Positions 25,244 through 32,718 of a stretch of DNA of 64,000 nucleotides are shown one piece after another. Position 1 is the stretch's first letter. Each line of letters starts with the position of its first letter. The translations under genes were made by a program, and so were the position numbers. Source of the DNA: JAKOVR01 sp031415655 (GTDB taxonomy: Bacteria; Actinomycetota; Acidimicrobiia; Acidimicrobiales; Acidimicrobilacustridaceae); NCBI GenBank assembly GCA_031415655.1, contig JANOSD010000082.1, positions 11,492 to 75,491 of the forward strand, written 5' to 3'. The notes beneath the pieces are model-generated. The model was not told the DNA's origin. It saw only the letters and a program-made list of their open reading frames with translations, and ran no database searches.

Positions 25244-26173
25244 TCAGTAGTGCCATGGGTAGGGCGTCCAATCGGGATCGCGCTTGTCGACGAACGACGA
25301 CCGGCCCTCCTCGGCTTCGTCGGTCATATAGGCCAGGCGAGTGGCCTCGCCCGCAAACACCTGCTGCCCAACGAGGCCATCGTCGATCAGGTTAAACGCG
25401 AACTTCAGCATGCGCTGAGCGGTGGGGCTCTTGCTGTTGATCTTGCCTGCCCACTCCAAGGCCACCGATTCCAGGTCAGCGTGGGGAACCAAGGCGTTCA
25501 CCATCCCCATACGGTGGGCGTCGGCGGCCGAGTACTCGTCGCCGAGAAAGAAGATCTCGCGGGCGAACTTCTGGCCCACCTGGCGGGCCAGATAGGCCGA
25601 GCCGAAACCACCGTCGAAGCTGGCAACGTCGGCGTCGGTCTGCTTGAACCGGGCATGCTCGGCGGACGCGATGGTGAGATCGCACACCACATGGAGCGAG
25701 TGGCCCCCGCCGGCCGCCCAGCCGGGGACCACGCAGATCACCACCTTGCCCATCATGCGAATCAGTCGCTGCACCTCAAGAATATGGAGGCGGCCCGACC
25801 GGCCTGGTTCGATCGTCTCCCGACCCTCACCGTCGGCGTATTTGTACCCGTCACGACCGCGGATCCGCTGATCGCCGCCGGAACAGAACGCCCATCCTCC
25901 GTCCTTCGGTGAAGGTCCGTTCCCCGTGAGCAGCACGCATCCGACCGAGGTGGTCTGACGGGCATGGTCGAGCGCCCGATACAGCTCGTCGACGGTGTGC
26001 GGACGAAAGGCATTGCGAATCTCCGGGCGATCAAAAGCCACCCGGACCGTGCCAAGGTCCTGTCCGGATACCGGGTCGATCGCCCGGTGGTAGGTGATAT
26101 CGGTGAAATCGGGCCCGTCGACCGATCGCCATCGGTTGGGGTCGAAGGTTTCGCTCACGAATCGTTCGCTCAT
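25244..26173 (-). CDS. menB: 1,4-dihydroxy-2-naphthoyl-CoA synthase
   Basis: MenB is a crotonase-fold enzyme that cyclises o-succinylbenzoyl-CoA to DHNA-CoA. The 309-residue protein has the oxyanion-hole segments CSGGDQRIRGRDGY and VVPGWAAGGGHSLHVV, then FKQTDADVASFDGGFGSAYL and AREIFFLG, and ends RDPDWTPYPWHY. D180 matches the catalytic Asp of the bicarbonate-independent (type II) class, as in Mycobacterium tuberculosis, where E. coli-type enzymes have Gly. ATG 26173 is chosen by family length; the open frame runs on opposite menE. It is divergent from menE with 63 bases between starts. Confidence 0.95.
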   Translation of the reverse strand: MSERFVSETFDPNRWRSVDGPDFTDITYHRAIDPVSGQDLGTVRVAFDRPEIRNAFRPHTVDELYRALDHARQTTSVGCVLLTGNGPSPKDGGWAFCSGGDQRIRGRDGYKYADGEGRETIEPGRSGRLHILEVQRLIRMMGKVVICVVPGWAAGGGHSLHVVCDLTIASAEHARFKQTDADVASFDGGFGSAYLARQVGQKFAREIFFLGDEYSAADAHRMGMVNALVPHADLESVALEWAGKINSKSPTAQRMLKFAFNLIDDGLVGQQVFAGEATRLAYMTDEAEEGRSSFVDKRDPDWTPYPWHY

Positions 26174-26182
26174 GGTCTGGCG

Positions 26183-26188
26183 AGCGTA
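26183..26188 (-). promoter_or_regulatory. -10 box TACGCT for menB
   Basis: TACGCT on the minus strand is nine bases before the menB ATG. Together with TAGCCT for menE (26224-26229) it makes a compact divergent promoter. Confidence 0.4.
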
Positions 26189-26223
26189 CCGACCACCCCG
26201 CATCCAACACGACCGTGGGTCGG

Positions 26224-26229
26224 TAGCCT
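26224..26229 (+). promoter_or_regulatory. -10 box TAGCCT for leaderless menE
   Basis: TAGCCT is seven bases before GTG 26237. The string GGTAGCCTCGCCGA is shared with the upstream region of the YyaL-like gene at 36014. Confidence 0.5.
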
Positions 26230-26236
26230 CGCCGAT

Positions 26237-27376
26237 GTGACCGAGCTGATCGCCCTCGAAGCCACCGGCACCCAAGCCACCATCGACCGAATCGAACGTA
26301 TCTGGAACGCCGGCGATGCGGTACTCCCGATCGATCCTCGGCTTCCGATCATGGCCGCCGAAGCCCTGCTCGATGCCATGGCGCCGGCCGCGTTTATCGA
26401 CCGCTCCGGCGAGCGGCACAACCGCCCTTCCCGGCTCGCCGTGCCGCTGCTCGACGGGGATGCCCTCGTCGTCGCAACCTCCGGCTCCACCGGCGTCCCC
26501 AAAGGCGTAATCCATACCCACTCGTCGATCGCCGCATCGGCCGAGGCCACGAACACCGGCATCGGCACCCAGCCCGACAGTGACATCTGGTTGTGTTCCC
26601 TTCCCCTCTCCCACGTCGCCGGGCTCTCCGTGGTGTTCCGGGCGCGAGCGGCAGGCGTACCGCTGTTGATGCTCGACGGATTCGATGCCGCCGACTGCAC
26701 CGCCGCCGCCCTCCACGACGGCGCCACTCTCACCACCCTCGTCCCCACCGCGCTCGCCCGCATCGACCCGTCCATCTTTCGTCGCATCGTTGTGGGCGGC
26801 ACCCACCCTCCCGATCCGCTCCCCCCAAACTGCGTCGTGAGCTACGGACTCACCGAAACCGGGAGTGCAATCACCTACGACGGATACCCCCTCCTCGGCG
26901 CTGAAGTCGCAGTAGTCGACGGCATCATCCGGTTGGCCGGTCCGATGTTGTTGCGGGCGTACCGCACCAACAGTCCAGAAGGCATGGATCCCCGTGCTGC
27001 CGACGGTTCATTCGACACCGCCGATGCGGGAACGATCAACCCCGATGGCCAACTCGTTGTGCACGGACGTACCGGCGACATGATCATCACGGGAGGTGAG
27101 AACGTGTGGCCAACCGTCGTAGAGCAGGTTGTCGCCCGATTCACCGGCGTCGCAGAGGTGGCCGTCGTCGGCCGGCCAGACGATCAGTGGGGACAGGTCG
27201 TAACCGCCGTCGTCGTCCCCGCCGACGGAGTCGAATTCGACGCCAACCGGGACCTACCGAGTTTGCGGTCCTTCGCCAAGCAGTACCTACCCGCCTATGC
27301 CGTGCCCCAGCGGCTCGAGGTACGAGATTCCCTGCCGGGCACGGCGCTGGGAAAAATCATACGGGCAGCGTTGTAG
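26237..27376 (+). CDS. menE: o-succinylbenzoate-CoA ligase
   Basis: MenE activates o-succinylbenzoate with ATP and CoA. This 379-residue ANL-superfamily enzyme is compact, as usual for MenE of actinobacteria. It shows the P-loop VVATSGSTGVPKGVIHTH, SLPLSHVAGLSVVFRA, VSYGLTETGSAI (adenine pocket), the hinge-region HGRTGDMIITGGENVWPT and the C-terminal Lys motif LPGTALGKIIRA. The GTG 26237 start is set by the -10 box and by the domain beginning; the open frame extends upstream on the opposite strand of menB. Divergent from menB. Confidence 0.9.
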   Translation: MTELIALEATGTQATIDRIERIWNAGDAVLPIDPRLPIMAAEALLDAMAPAAFIDRSGERHNRPSRLAVPLLDGDALVVATSGSTGVPKGVIHTHSSIAASAEATNTGIGTQPDSDIWLCSLPLSHVAGLSVVFRARAAGVPLLMLDGFDAADCTAAALHDGATLTTLVPTALARIDPSIFRRIVVGGTHPPDPLPPNCVVSYGLTETGSAITYDGYPLLGAEVAVVDGIIRLAGPMLLRAYRTNSPEGMDPRAADGSFDTADAGTINPDGQLVVHGRTGDMIITGGENVWPTVVEQVVARFTGVAEVAVVGRPDDQWGQVVTAVVVPADGVEFDANRDLPSLRSFAKQYLPAYAVPQRLEVRDSLPGTALGKIIRAAL

Positions 27377-27566
27377 AGAGGTACCAAAGGGTCGTCCTCG
27401 CACCGTGGTCTCGCACCAGGTAAACGGGGTACCGTTGCCCTGATTTGAGCCGGATGACCTATAGGGCTACCTGCGGGTCAAAGCCGATACTCACCTCGGT
27501 ACCTATCCACAAGAGCGGCACTTTCCTGCAACGGTCGGCGTCGCACTATTTCCTCAAGGGGCAATT
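27377..27566 (+). promoter_or_regulatory. structured leader upstream of Flp pilin gene
   Basis: This 190-base gap carries a dyad, ATAGGGCTACC (27461-27471) with GGTACCTAT (27498-27506), enclosing a second possible helix GGGT/ACTC around a CAAAGCC loop. It ends in an AAGGGGC ribosome-binding site. It may be an RNA regulatory leader. I could not match it to a known riboswitch class with confidence. Confidence 0.3.
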
Positions 27567-27752
27567 ATGATCAGCATCGAATTCGTAAGCGCGTGGCTTC
27601 AGTCGCGTCTCGCCAATAGCGATCGGGGCGCGTCGCTCGTCGAGTACGCGCTCCTCGTCGCACTCATCGCCGTCGTCTGCATCCTCGCCGTGACCTTCCT
27701 CGGCCGCAACGCGTCCAGCAAGTTCAGTGCCGTTGGTAGCGCCATCCGCTGA
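27567..27752 (+). CDS. Flp/Fap-type pilin
   Basis: The 61-residue product has the class IVb (Flp/Tad) pilin form. A short N-terminal leader (ISIEFVSAWLQSRLANSDRG) precedes the conserved GASLVEYALLVALIAVVCILA helix, with the Glu five residues after the cleavage Gly, and ends in a short hydrophilic tail. The prepilin peptidase would cut before ASLVEY. An AAGGGGC site is seven bases upstream of the ATG. No other Tad assembly gene is present; the gene stands alone next to a decayed diguanylate cyclase gene. Confidence 0.88.
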   Translation: MISIEFVSAWLQSRLANSDRGASLVEYALLVALIAVVCILAVTFLGRNASSKFSAVGSAIR

Positions 27753-27898
27753 CGTCGTCGCCATACGATTTTCGTGGAACGGCTTTCGAGCCGTCCCACG
27801 TTCGCGTCTGGGCCAAGGTCCTCGACGCGTGCGCCGCGTCGAGTCGCAGTATCCGAATCGCAACCATTCCCACACCAGCCGGCACGAGTCGTGTCGAT

Positions 27899-29913
27899 GT
27901 GCCATCCTCGGCGGGCGAGGGGGGATCCTTCCAACCTTTGCCGTCGGGTTGGACGGCTCGAGAGCTGCTGGCGACGGCGGCTTTCCTCGTCGTGATCGTC
28001 GCTGCGATCGGTACGGCCGTGAGCCAATGTGCCGCCGCAACTGAACAGGCCCGGCTACGTTTCGATCAGAGTGCCCAACAAACCTCGGCGGCCATGGAGC
28101 CGGAAGTCGGCACCTGTCTCGAGAACTTGCGTGCCATCGGTGCATTCATGGCATCGGCACCGAACCCCACCTCATCGCAGTCGCTCAGTTTGCAAACGAC
28201 ACCAAGCTCTTTGCGCAACACGCGGCCGTCGTGGGTGCCTTCTATCTGGTGCGCACGCCCGCGTTGGAGTTCCCCGCTTTCAAAAAGGGCATCCTCGATC
28301 TCGAGACCGATGCGTTCGCAATCGACCTCACCAAATTTGGTACTCCTGTAGCCGCGATGCTCCGCCCTACACGCTCACGCACTATCAAGCGGGCGCCGTC
28401 GATTTTCGGCTACCTCCGTACACCGACGTGACGTGGATCTCGTCACTCACCGAGATCATCGAGATCATCGAGATCATCGAGGCAGCCGGGGAACGGGGTG
28501 AGGGGCGGCCGGCTCCTTCCAGAACGATCCGCAGACAAAATGGGTGGCCGAACTCAGTGACTTCCCCCTCATTGAAGGCCTCACGAGTGTCGAGTTCTAT
28601 CTCGGCTTGCCGGTCTTGGCCCCGCGTTTCGACGACGGTTCACGCCTGCGAGAGCCCATCGGTCGGATTGGGGCTCCGGTCGACAACTTCGACAGCGTTG
28701 TCACCGCCGCCGCCGAGCATCTGCCTACCGGCGTCGGGCTGCAGCTCACAAACGATCTCACCGAGGTCCGGGTGTCGACCGAAAGAATCTCGCCCGCGTC
28801 GCCGAACAACGCGGAGCGGCTGGGCGAGACTGCCACCTTCACCCGCAACGGCGAATTCACCCTCGAGGGAATAGGTTTGCGGCTTCGTATCTGGAGTCCA
28901 CCCGACGCCGACCCCCTCCCGGCAACGGTCCCCTTGGTCCTCACCGGCGGACTCTTTGCCTCCACCTCGGTCGCAGCGCTGCTGTATCTGCGGCTTCGAG
29001 CCCGAGATCAGGAACGATCACACGCGGCGGAGATCGCCGAACGGGAGGAGTTTCAGGGCGAGATCCTTGATTCGGTTTCCATGCCCATGGTGTTGCTCGA
29101 CTCAAGCGGCACGGTCCTCCGCACGAACCCTGGGTGGGAATCATTGGTCGGAGCGGTCGACACCACCGACGAATACCTCAGCGTCACGCGCCGGTTCATT
29201 CGTCCGACCGGCGATGCCGACCGGGACCTCGCCGACGTGCTGTGGCAGGTACTGCGCGGCGAGCAGACCTCGATTAAGACCGACGTGGCATCGAGGACAC
29301 CGTGCGCCCCCACTTGTTCACGGTCTGTGCCACCCGACTACAAGGTCGACGAGGCGGGACCGTCGTGATACACACCGTCAGCACTGAAAGAAGACGTTCG
29401 CATCAGGACCTCGAGATGAAGGCCCCTCGGGATGACCTCACCGAACTACATCGTTCGGCCTTCGACACCGAACTCGATTTTGCCATGCGGGCTACACCCG
29501 AGCAGCAGTCCTACGTGGCTGCCGTCTTCATTGACCTTGACGGCTTATCGCCAGTCAACGACATCTACGGACACTCGGCGGGCGATCACGTCTTTCACGA
29601 GGTCGCACGCTGAATCTCGTCCGCGGTGCGAACCTCGGCCCGAGTTGCCCGCCTGGGAGGCGACGAGTTCGTCGTGCTCGTGGGTCGTCTGGCCGACTCC
29701 AACGTTGCCACCACGACCGCCGACCGAATTTTGGCCGCGCTCGACCGGCCGATCACGCTCGACGACGGAACGGTCACACGATCGGTGCTGGCATCGATAG
29801 GCGTCCCCGTGAGCCATAACCCGCTCGGAGCGAGCGCCGAAGATCTGCTCGATCGAGCCGATCAAGCCATGCGACAGTCAAAGCAGTCCGGTGGTGCCCA
29901 AATGACCGTGTAA
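27899..29913 (+). pseudogene. diguanylate cyclase (CHASE-PAS-GGDEF) pseudogene
   Basis: Pieces of one gene lie in order in different frames. These are a TM helix (LLATAAFLVVIVAAIGTAV) and ENLRAIGAFMAS; FANDTKLFAQHAAVVGAFYL in another frame; YTLTHYQAGAVDF in a third; then SVEFYLGLPVLAPRF through a second TM helix and PAS-like MPMVLLDSSGTVLRTNPGW; and finally a GGDEF domain (VFIDLDGLSPVNDIYGHSAGD, then RLGGDEFVVLVG). Frames change near 28185, 28345, 28510 and 29280, and a TGA at 29611 splits the GGDEF domain. The intact gene would be a membrane sensor making cyclic di-GMP. A (GAGATCATC)3 slippage tract at 28452-28478 marks one broken site. Confidence 0.85.
28452..28478 (+). repeat. 9-bp tandem repeat (GAGATCATC) x3
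   Basis: Three perfect 9-bp units lie within the diguanylate cyclase pseudogene, giving EIIEIIEII in one frame. The tract lies between two of the frame changes. Confidence 0.9.
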
Positions 29914-29934
29914 CGGTAACCCAGATTCGAAGAA

Positions 29935-30210
29935 TCAACGCAGGAGCATGCCGTCGTCGCCGACAAGCGTCGTCCCCGTGATCCACGACGCGACGTCAGA
30001 GCAGAGGAACACCGCCCCCGTTGCGATGTCGTGCGGAACGCCCATTCGAAGCATCGTCACGTGTTTGCCCATCGATTCCTCACCGCGTTCCCACAGGTCC
30101 CGGGCCATGTCTTTCTTCGCCCTGGCAGCACTGCGTCTACACGCACTCCGGGCGACAGCTCCACCGCCAACTGTTTGGTGAGATGGATGAGGGCAGCTTT
30201 GGGTTGCCCT
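29935..30210 (-). pseudogene. truncated, frameshifted duplicate of the SDR gene
   Basis: The minus strand encodes DMARDLWERGEE and AVFLCSDVASWITGTTLVGDD, nearly the same as the last 70 residues of the intact SDR at 31672-32439. Similarity at nucleotide level continues into CAACTGTTTGGTGAGATGGATGAG and then stops, with a frame change before KKDMARD. The N-terminal two thirds, including the NAD-binding and active-site motifs, are missing. It is a dead partial copy. Confidence 0.8.
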
Positions 30211-30233
30211 TCGCGAACGCATTGAACTTTACG

Positions 30234-30644
30234 TCACGAAATCGCTTCGACGTCGACCACGCCATCGAGGCCGGCAAAGTCGCCAGGATTGCGCGTGTAG
30301 ACCGGCAACTGGTTAGCGGCCGCGACGGCGGCAATCAGTAGATCGATCGCGCGTGCGCCGCGGGCCTTGCGACCGGCGGAGAGGACTGCCGCGTAGACCT
30401 GCCCATAGCTTCGTGCTGCGGCGTCGTCGAACGGCAGCGGATCGAATGTCACCTCGGTACGTTGCAGTCGATCCTGGCGGCGCGCCCGTTCCGCTGGATC
30501 ACCTGTCGCGTGAGGCCCTGCAGCCAGTTCCGCCATCGTGATTGCCGACACGGCCAGTTCGAGCGGCAGCTTCGAAGCATCGATCTTGTCGAGATCGATG
30601 ATCACCGATGTGTCGAGCAATCCGCGTGGTCGACGTTTAGGCAC
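30234..30644 (-). CDS. PIN-domain toxin, VapC-like
   Basis: The 136-residue PIN-domain protein is a probable VapC-type RNase toxin. Acidic metal-binding positions are visible in LLDTSVIIDL (D11), TMAELAAG (Glu), GARAIDLLIAAVA (Asp) and VYTRNPGDFAGL (Asp), a complete set. GTG 30644 is chosen because it overlaps the antitoxin stop by eight bases and puts the first Asp at the normal distance. The upstream gene is a Phd/YefM-like antitoxin, and both share the palindromic operator at 30899-30918. The pair lies within decayed genes, which suggests transfer into this spot. Confidence 0.83.
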   Translation of the reverse strand: MPKRRPRGLLDTSVIIDLDKIDASKLPLELAVSAITMAELAAGPHATGDPAERARRQDRLQRTEVTFDPLPFDDAAARSYGQVYAAVLSAGRKARGARAIDLLIAAVAAANQLPVYTRNPGDFAGLDGVVDVEAIS

Positions 30645-30891
30645 GCGGCGTCGCGTCCTGATCGACCGCCCGGTCGAGATCGTCGCGGAACAACTCGCCG
30701 TCGATGGGCGGTGCCCCTCGGAACATCGCGAGCGCCGTATCGGCGTTGACGTACTGACTGCGCCGAATCGGCCGCAGCTCGCCAACCAGGACACCATTTC
30801 GAGTCACAAGAAAGGATTCACCTCGGTCGAGGCCGCGCATGATCTCGCCACTCTCGTTCCGAAGCTCACGTTGACCTATTTTTCGGGACAT
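30637..30891 (-). CDS. Phd/YefM-like antitoxin, VapB role
   Basis: The 84-residue protein begins MSRKIGQRELRNESGEIMRG, the DNA-binding N-terminus of the Phd/YefM fold, followed by ESFLVTRNGVLVGELRP. The acidic C-terminus (DGELFRDDLDRAVDQD) would bind and block the PIN toxin encoded immediately downstream. Its ATG lies seven bases from a perfect 9-bp palindrome, whose inner half contains a TACACT -10 box six bases from the ATG. This fits a leaderless, autoregulated operon. Confidence 0.83.
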   Translation of the reverse strand: MSRKIGQRELRNESGEIMRGLDRGESFLVTRNGVLVGELRPIRRSQYVNADTALAMFRGAPPIDGELFRDDLDRAVDQDATPRA

Positions 30892-30898
30892 CTTCCGA

Positions 30899-30918
30899 GT
30901 GTAGCACGGGTGCTACAC
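30899..30918. promoter_or_regulatory. palindromic operator of the toxin-antitoxin operon
   Basis: GTGTAGCAC-GG-GTGCTACAC is a perfect 9-bp inverted repeat. On the minus strand TACACT (30903-30898) ends six bases before the antitoxin ATG, so the operator covers the -10 region. Autorepression by the antitoxin or complex would follow. Confidence 0.7.
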
Positions 30919-30974
30919 CCGCGCGACGACGGAGATCCTCGCCAATTGCGCTGCGTTGCGGTCAAACAACCGTT

Positions 30975-31500
30975 CTCGCCACGCATCTTCGCCCCATCAG
31001 GCATATCCCGGGTGGCGTCGGCGTGACCGGCGTGATGCGCCGTCTCTTCCAAGATATGAAACACGACCCATCGCAGGTCAACTGGTGTGTCGAACCCGAG
31101 CAATGCGTGCGCGGGCCCGCGTCCCCCCTCGTCCCCGAGACACGTCACCTCAAGATTCGGCGCGGCTCGCACGATGTGTTCCGTGCGTTGGCCGAGGAGC
31201 GTGTCCCAGTAACGCTTCGAAAAGCGGATTCCGAGCCACGGTTCGAAGCCTCGCAAGGACGCGACGTCGAAAGCCCCCTTGTTCTGGGCGGTGAGACGGA
31301 GGACGCCGCGAGATTCGAAGCTGGCCGGAAGACGCCGAATGGTTGCTGGGACACGCTCCTAGCTGCGAGTAGGCGGCGATGACCTCCGCCGCAGTCACAT
31401 CACTGGGAACGGCCAACTCCTCGGTCCGGCGTGGAAACACAGTCCCGAAGCAACAACCTTCGACCGACCGTCGCTCCAGGTGCCGACGGTGGTTGACCAC
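30975..31500 (-). pseudogene. DinB/DUF664-family gene interrupted by a MITE-like element
   Basis: On the minus strand EELAVPSDVTAAEVIAAYSQ (about 31430-31365) breaks off at the element at 31193-31362. The frame resumes beyond it with RTEHIVRAAPNLEVTCLGDE and VDLRWVVFHILEETAHHAGH, the C-terminal helix of DUF664/DinB-like proteins with its metal-ligand histidines. Removing the element would join AAYSQ to RTEHIVRAAPN in a sensible order. The N-terminal part is also frame-damaged. DUF664 proteins are DinB-fold and related to mycothiol-dependent enzymes. Confidence 0.65.
31193..31362. mobile_element. MITE-like element, copy A
   Basis: The 170-bp element has imperfect ~20-bp terminal inverted repeats (CTAGGAGCGTGTCCCAGCAA type; the left end is degraded to CGAGGAGCGTGTCCCAGTAA). 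It is about 85-90% identical by eye to copy B at 32512-32683 in inverted orientation. It encodes no transposase and interrupts a DUF664-like gene. Ends at CTAG suggest a TA or CTAG target. Confidence 0.75.
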
Positions 31501-31671
31501 GCCAATGATCGGGAGAAGGCGCCCGTTCGGCGTTCAACAAAGGTCGGCTTCCGTCAGACATCAGCGGTGGCGACTACGTGTTCACGCTGCCACCAGATGA
31601 ACCCGAGCAGGAGCTCGCGCTTGTCGCTCGTCGGAGCTGGTGCATGCGAAACATCAAATCCCATCCCAGTG

Positions 31672-32439
31672 TTATGCACGCAACAACATGCCACCGTCGA
31701 CGACCAGAGTGGTGCCGGTGATCCAACTGGCGGCGTCGCTGCAGAGGAACACGGCGGCGGCGGCAATATCGTCGGGTACGCCGAGCCGTTTCATCGGCAC
31801 GTGCGCCGCCGCAGCCTCTTCGCCGCGCTCCCACAACGCCCGGGCCATGTCGGTCTTTACCAACCCAGGCAGCACCGCGTTTACCCGCACTCCGGGCGAA
31901 AGCTCCAGCGCCAACTGTTTCGTGAGATGGATGAGTGCAGCCTTTGTCCCGTTATAGATGCCAATCGTCGGCTCGACCGACTGTCCGCCAATTGACGAAA
32001 CGTTGAGCACCACTCCTCCGTTGTGCTCCATGGATTGCCGCCACGCTTCCTGGGTCCAGACCAAAGGGCCTCGCCAGTTCACTTGCACGGTCTTGTCGAA
32101 CCGGGCGATATCGATACCTATCGATGGGCCGGCGTACGGATTCGTGGCCGCGTTGTTGACCAAAATGTCGAGCGCGCCAAATCGCTTCAACGTGGCCCGC
32201 ACACCATCCGCCGCATCTTCGGGAGAACCGGCGTTCGCCACGTGCCACGCGAGGTGGTCACCGCCCTCGGCGCCCGTTTGCTCCGCGATTGTGGAAACGG
32301 CATCAGCAAGAGCATCGGCCTTTCGAGATGTGAGCATCACCTTGGCGCCGCTGGCCGCAAGCTCCGCTGCGATTGCTCGGCCGATACCTCGAGACGCTCC
32401 CGTAACCAACGCCACTTTTCCATCGAGTCGAATATCCAT
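31672..32439 (-). CDS. SDR-family oxidoreductase
   Basis: The 255-residue classical SDR has the NAD(P)-binding TGASRGIGRAIA (near 14), LVNNAATNPYAGP, the catalytic Ser in LNVSSIGGQS, IYNGTKAALIHLTKQLALEL with Tyr and Lys, and C-terminal ASWITGTTLVVDGGM. SRK after the second strand leans towards NADP. These features fit a 3-ketoacyl reductase or alcohol dehydrogenase. It lies between two inverted MITE-like copies, and a truncated duplicate sits 1.5 kb away. Substrate unknown. Confidence 0.88.
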   Translation of the reverse strand: MDIRLDGKVALVTGASRGIGRAIAAELAASGAKVMLTSRKADALADAVSTIAEQTGAEGGDHLAWHVANAGSPEDAADGVRATLKRFGALDILVNNAATNPYAGPSIGIDIARFDKTVQVNWRGPLVWTQEAWRQSMEHNGGVVLNVSSIGGQSVEPTIGIYNGTKAALIHLTKQLALELSPGVRVNAVLPGLVKTDMARALWERGEEAAAAHVPMKRLGVPDDIAAAAVFLCSDAASWITGTTLVVDGGMLLRA

Positions 32440-32511
32440 CCGTGGAGTCTGGCGCGCGGGTTCGCGAGCGGCCCAGTATCCGTCGCCGCCACCCCCGTCC
32501 CGGGAGGCGTG

Positions 32512-32683
32512 CTAGGAGCGTGCCCCAGCAACCATTCGGCGACCTCCGGCCCGCTTTTCTTTTCTCGCGGCGTCCTCCGTCTCACCGCCCAGAACAAGGG
32601 GGCTTTCGACGTCGCGTCCTTGCGAGGCTTCGAACCATGGCTCGAAATCCGCTTCTCGAAGCATTGCTGGGCCACGCTCCTAG
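32512..32683. mobile_element. MITE-like element, copy B
   Basis: The 172-bp element is bounded by CTAGGAGCGTGCCCCAGCAA and the inverted GCTGGGCCACGCTCCTAG end. It matches copy A over its whole length in inverse orientation and is better preserved. It sits between the SDR start and the next gene and carries no transposase. Confidence 0.78.
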
Positions 32684-32718
32684 TTGCCGACCTTCCATGA
32701 ACGTGCGAACCTGACGCG

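Noticed and set aside
27440..27520. Cyclic di-GMP-I (GEMM) riboswitch
   Set aside because: Only CAAAGCC and a partial helix match. The GGCAAACC...GAAA core and the tetraloop receptor are not present, so I list it only as an unclassified leader.
27377..32700. Complete insertion sequence with transposase in the decay zone
   Set aside because: No DDE motif or transposase-like frame was found; only the two short non-coding elements are supported.
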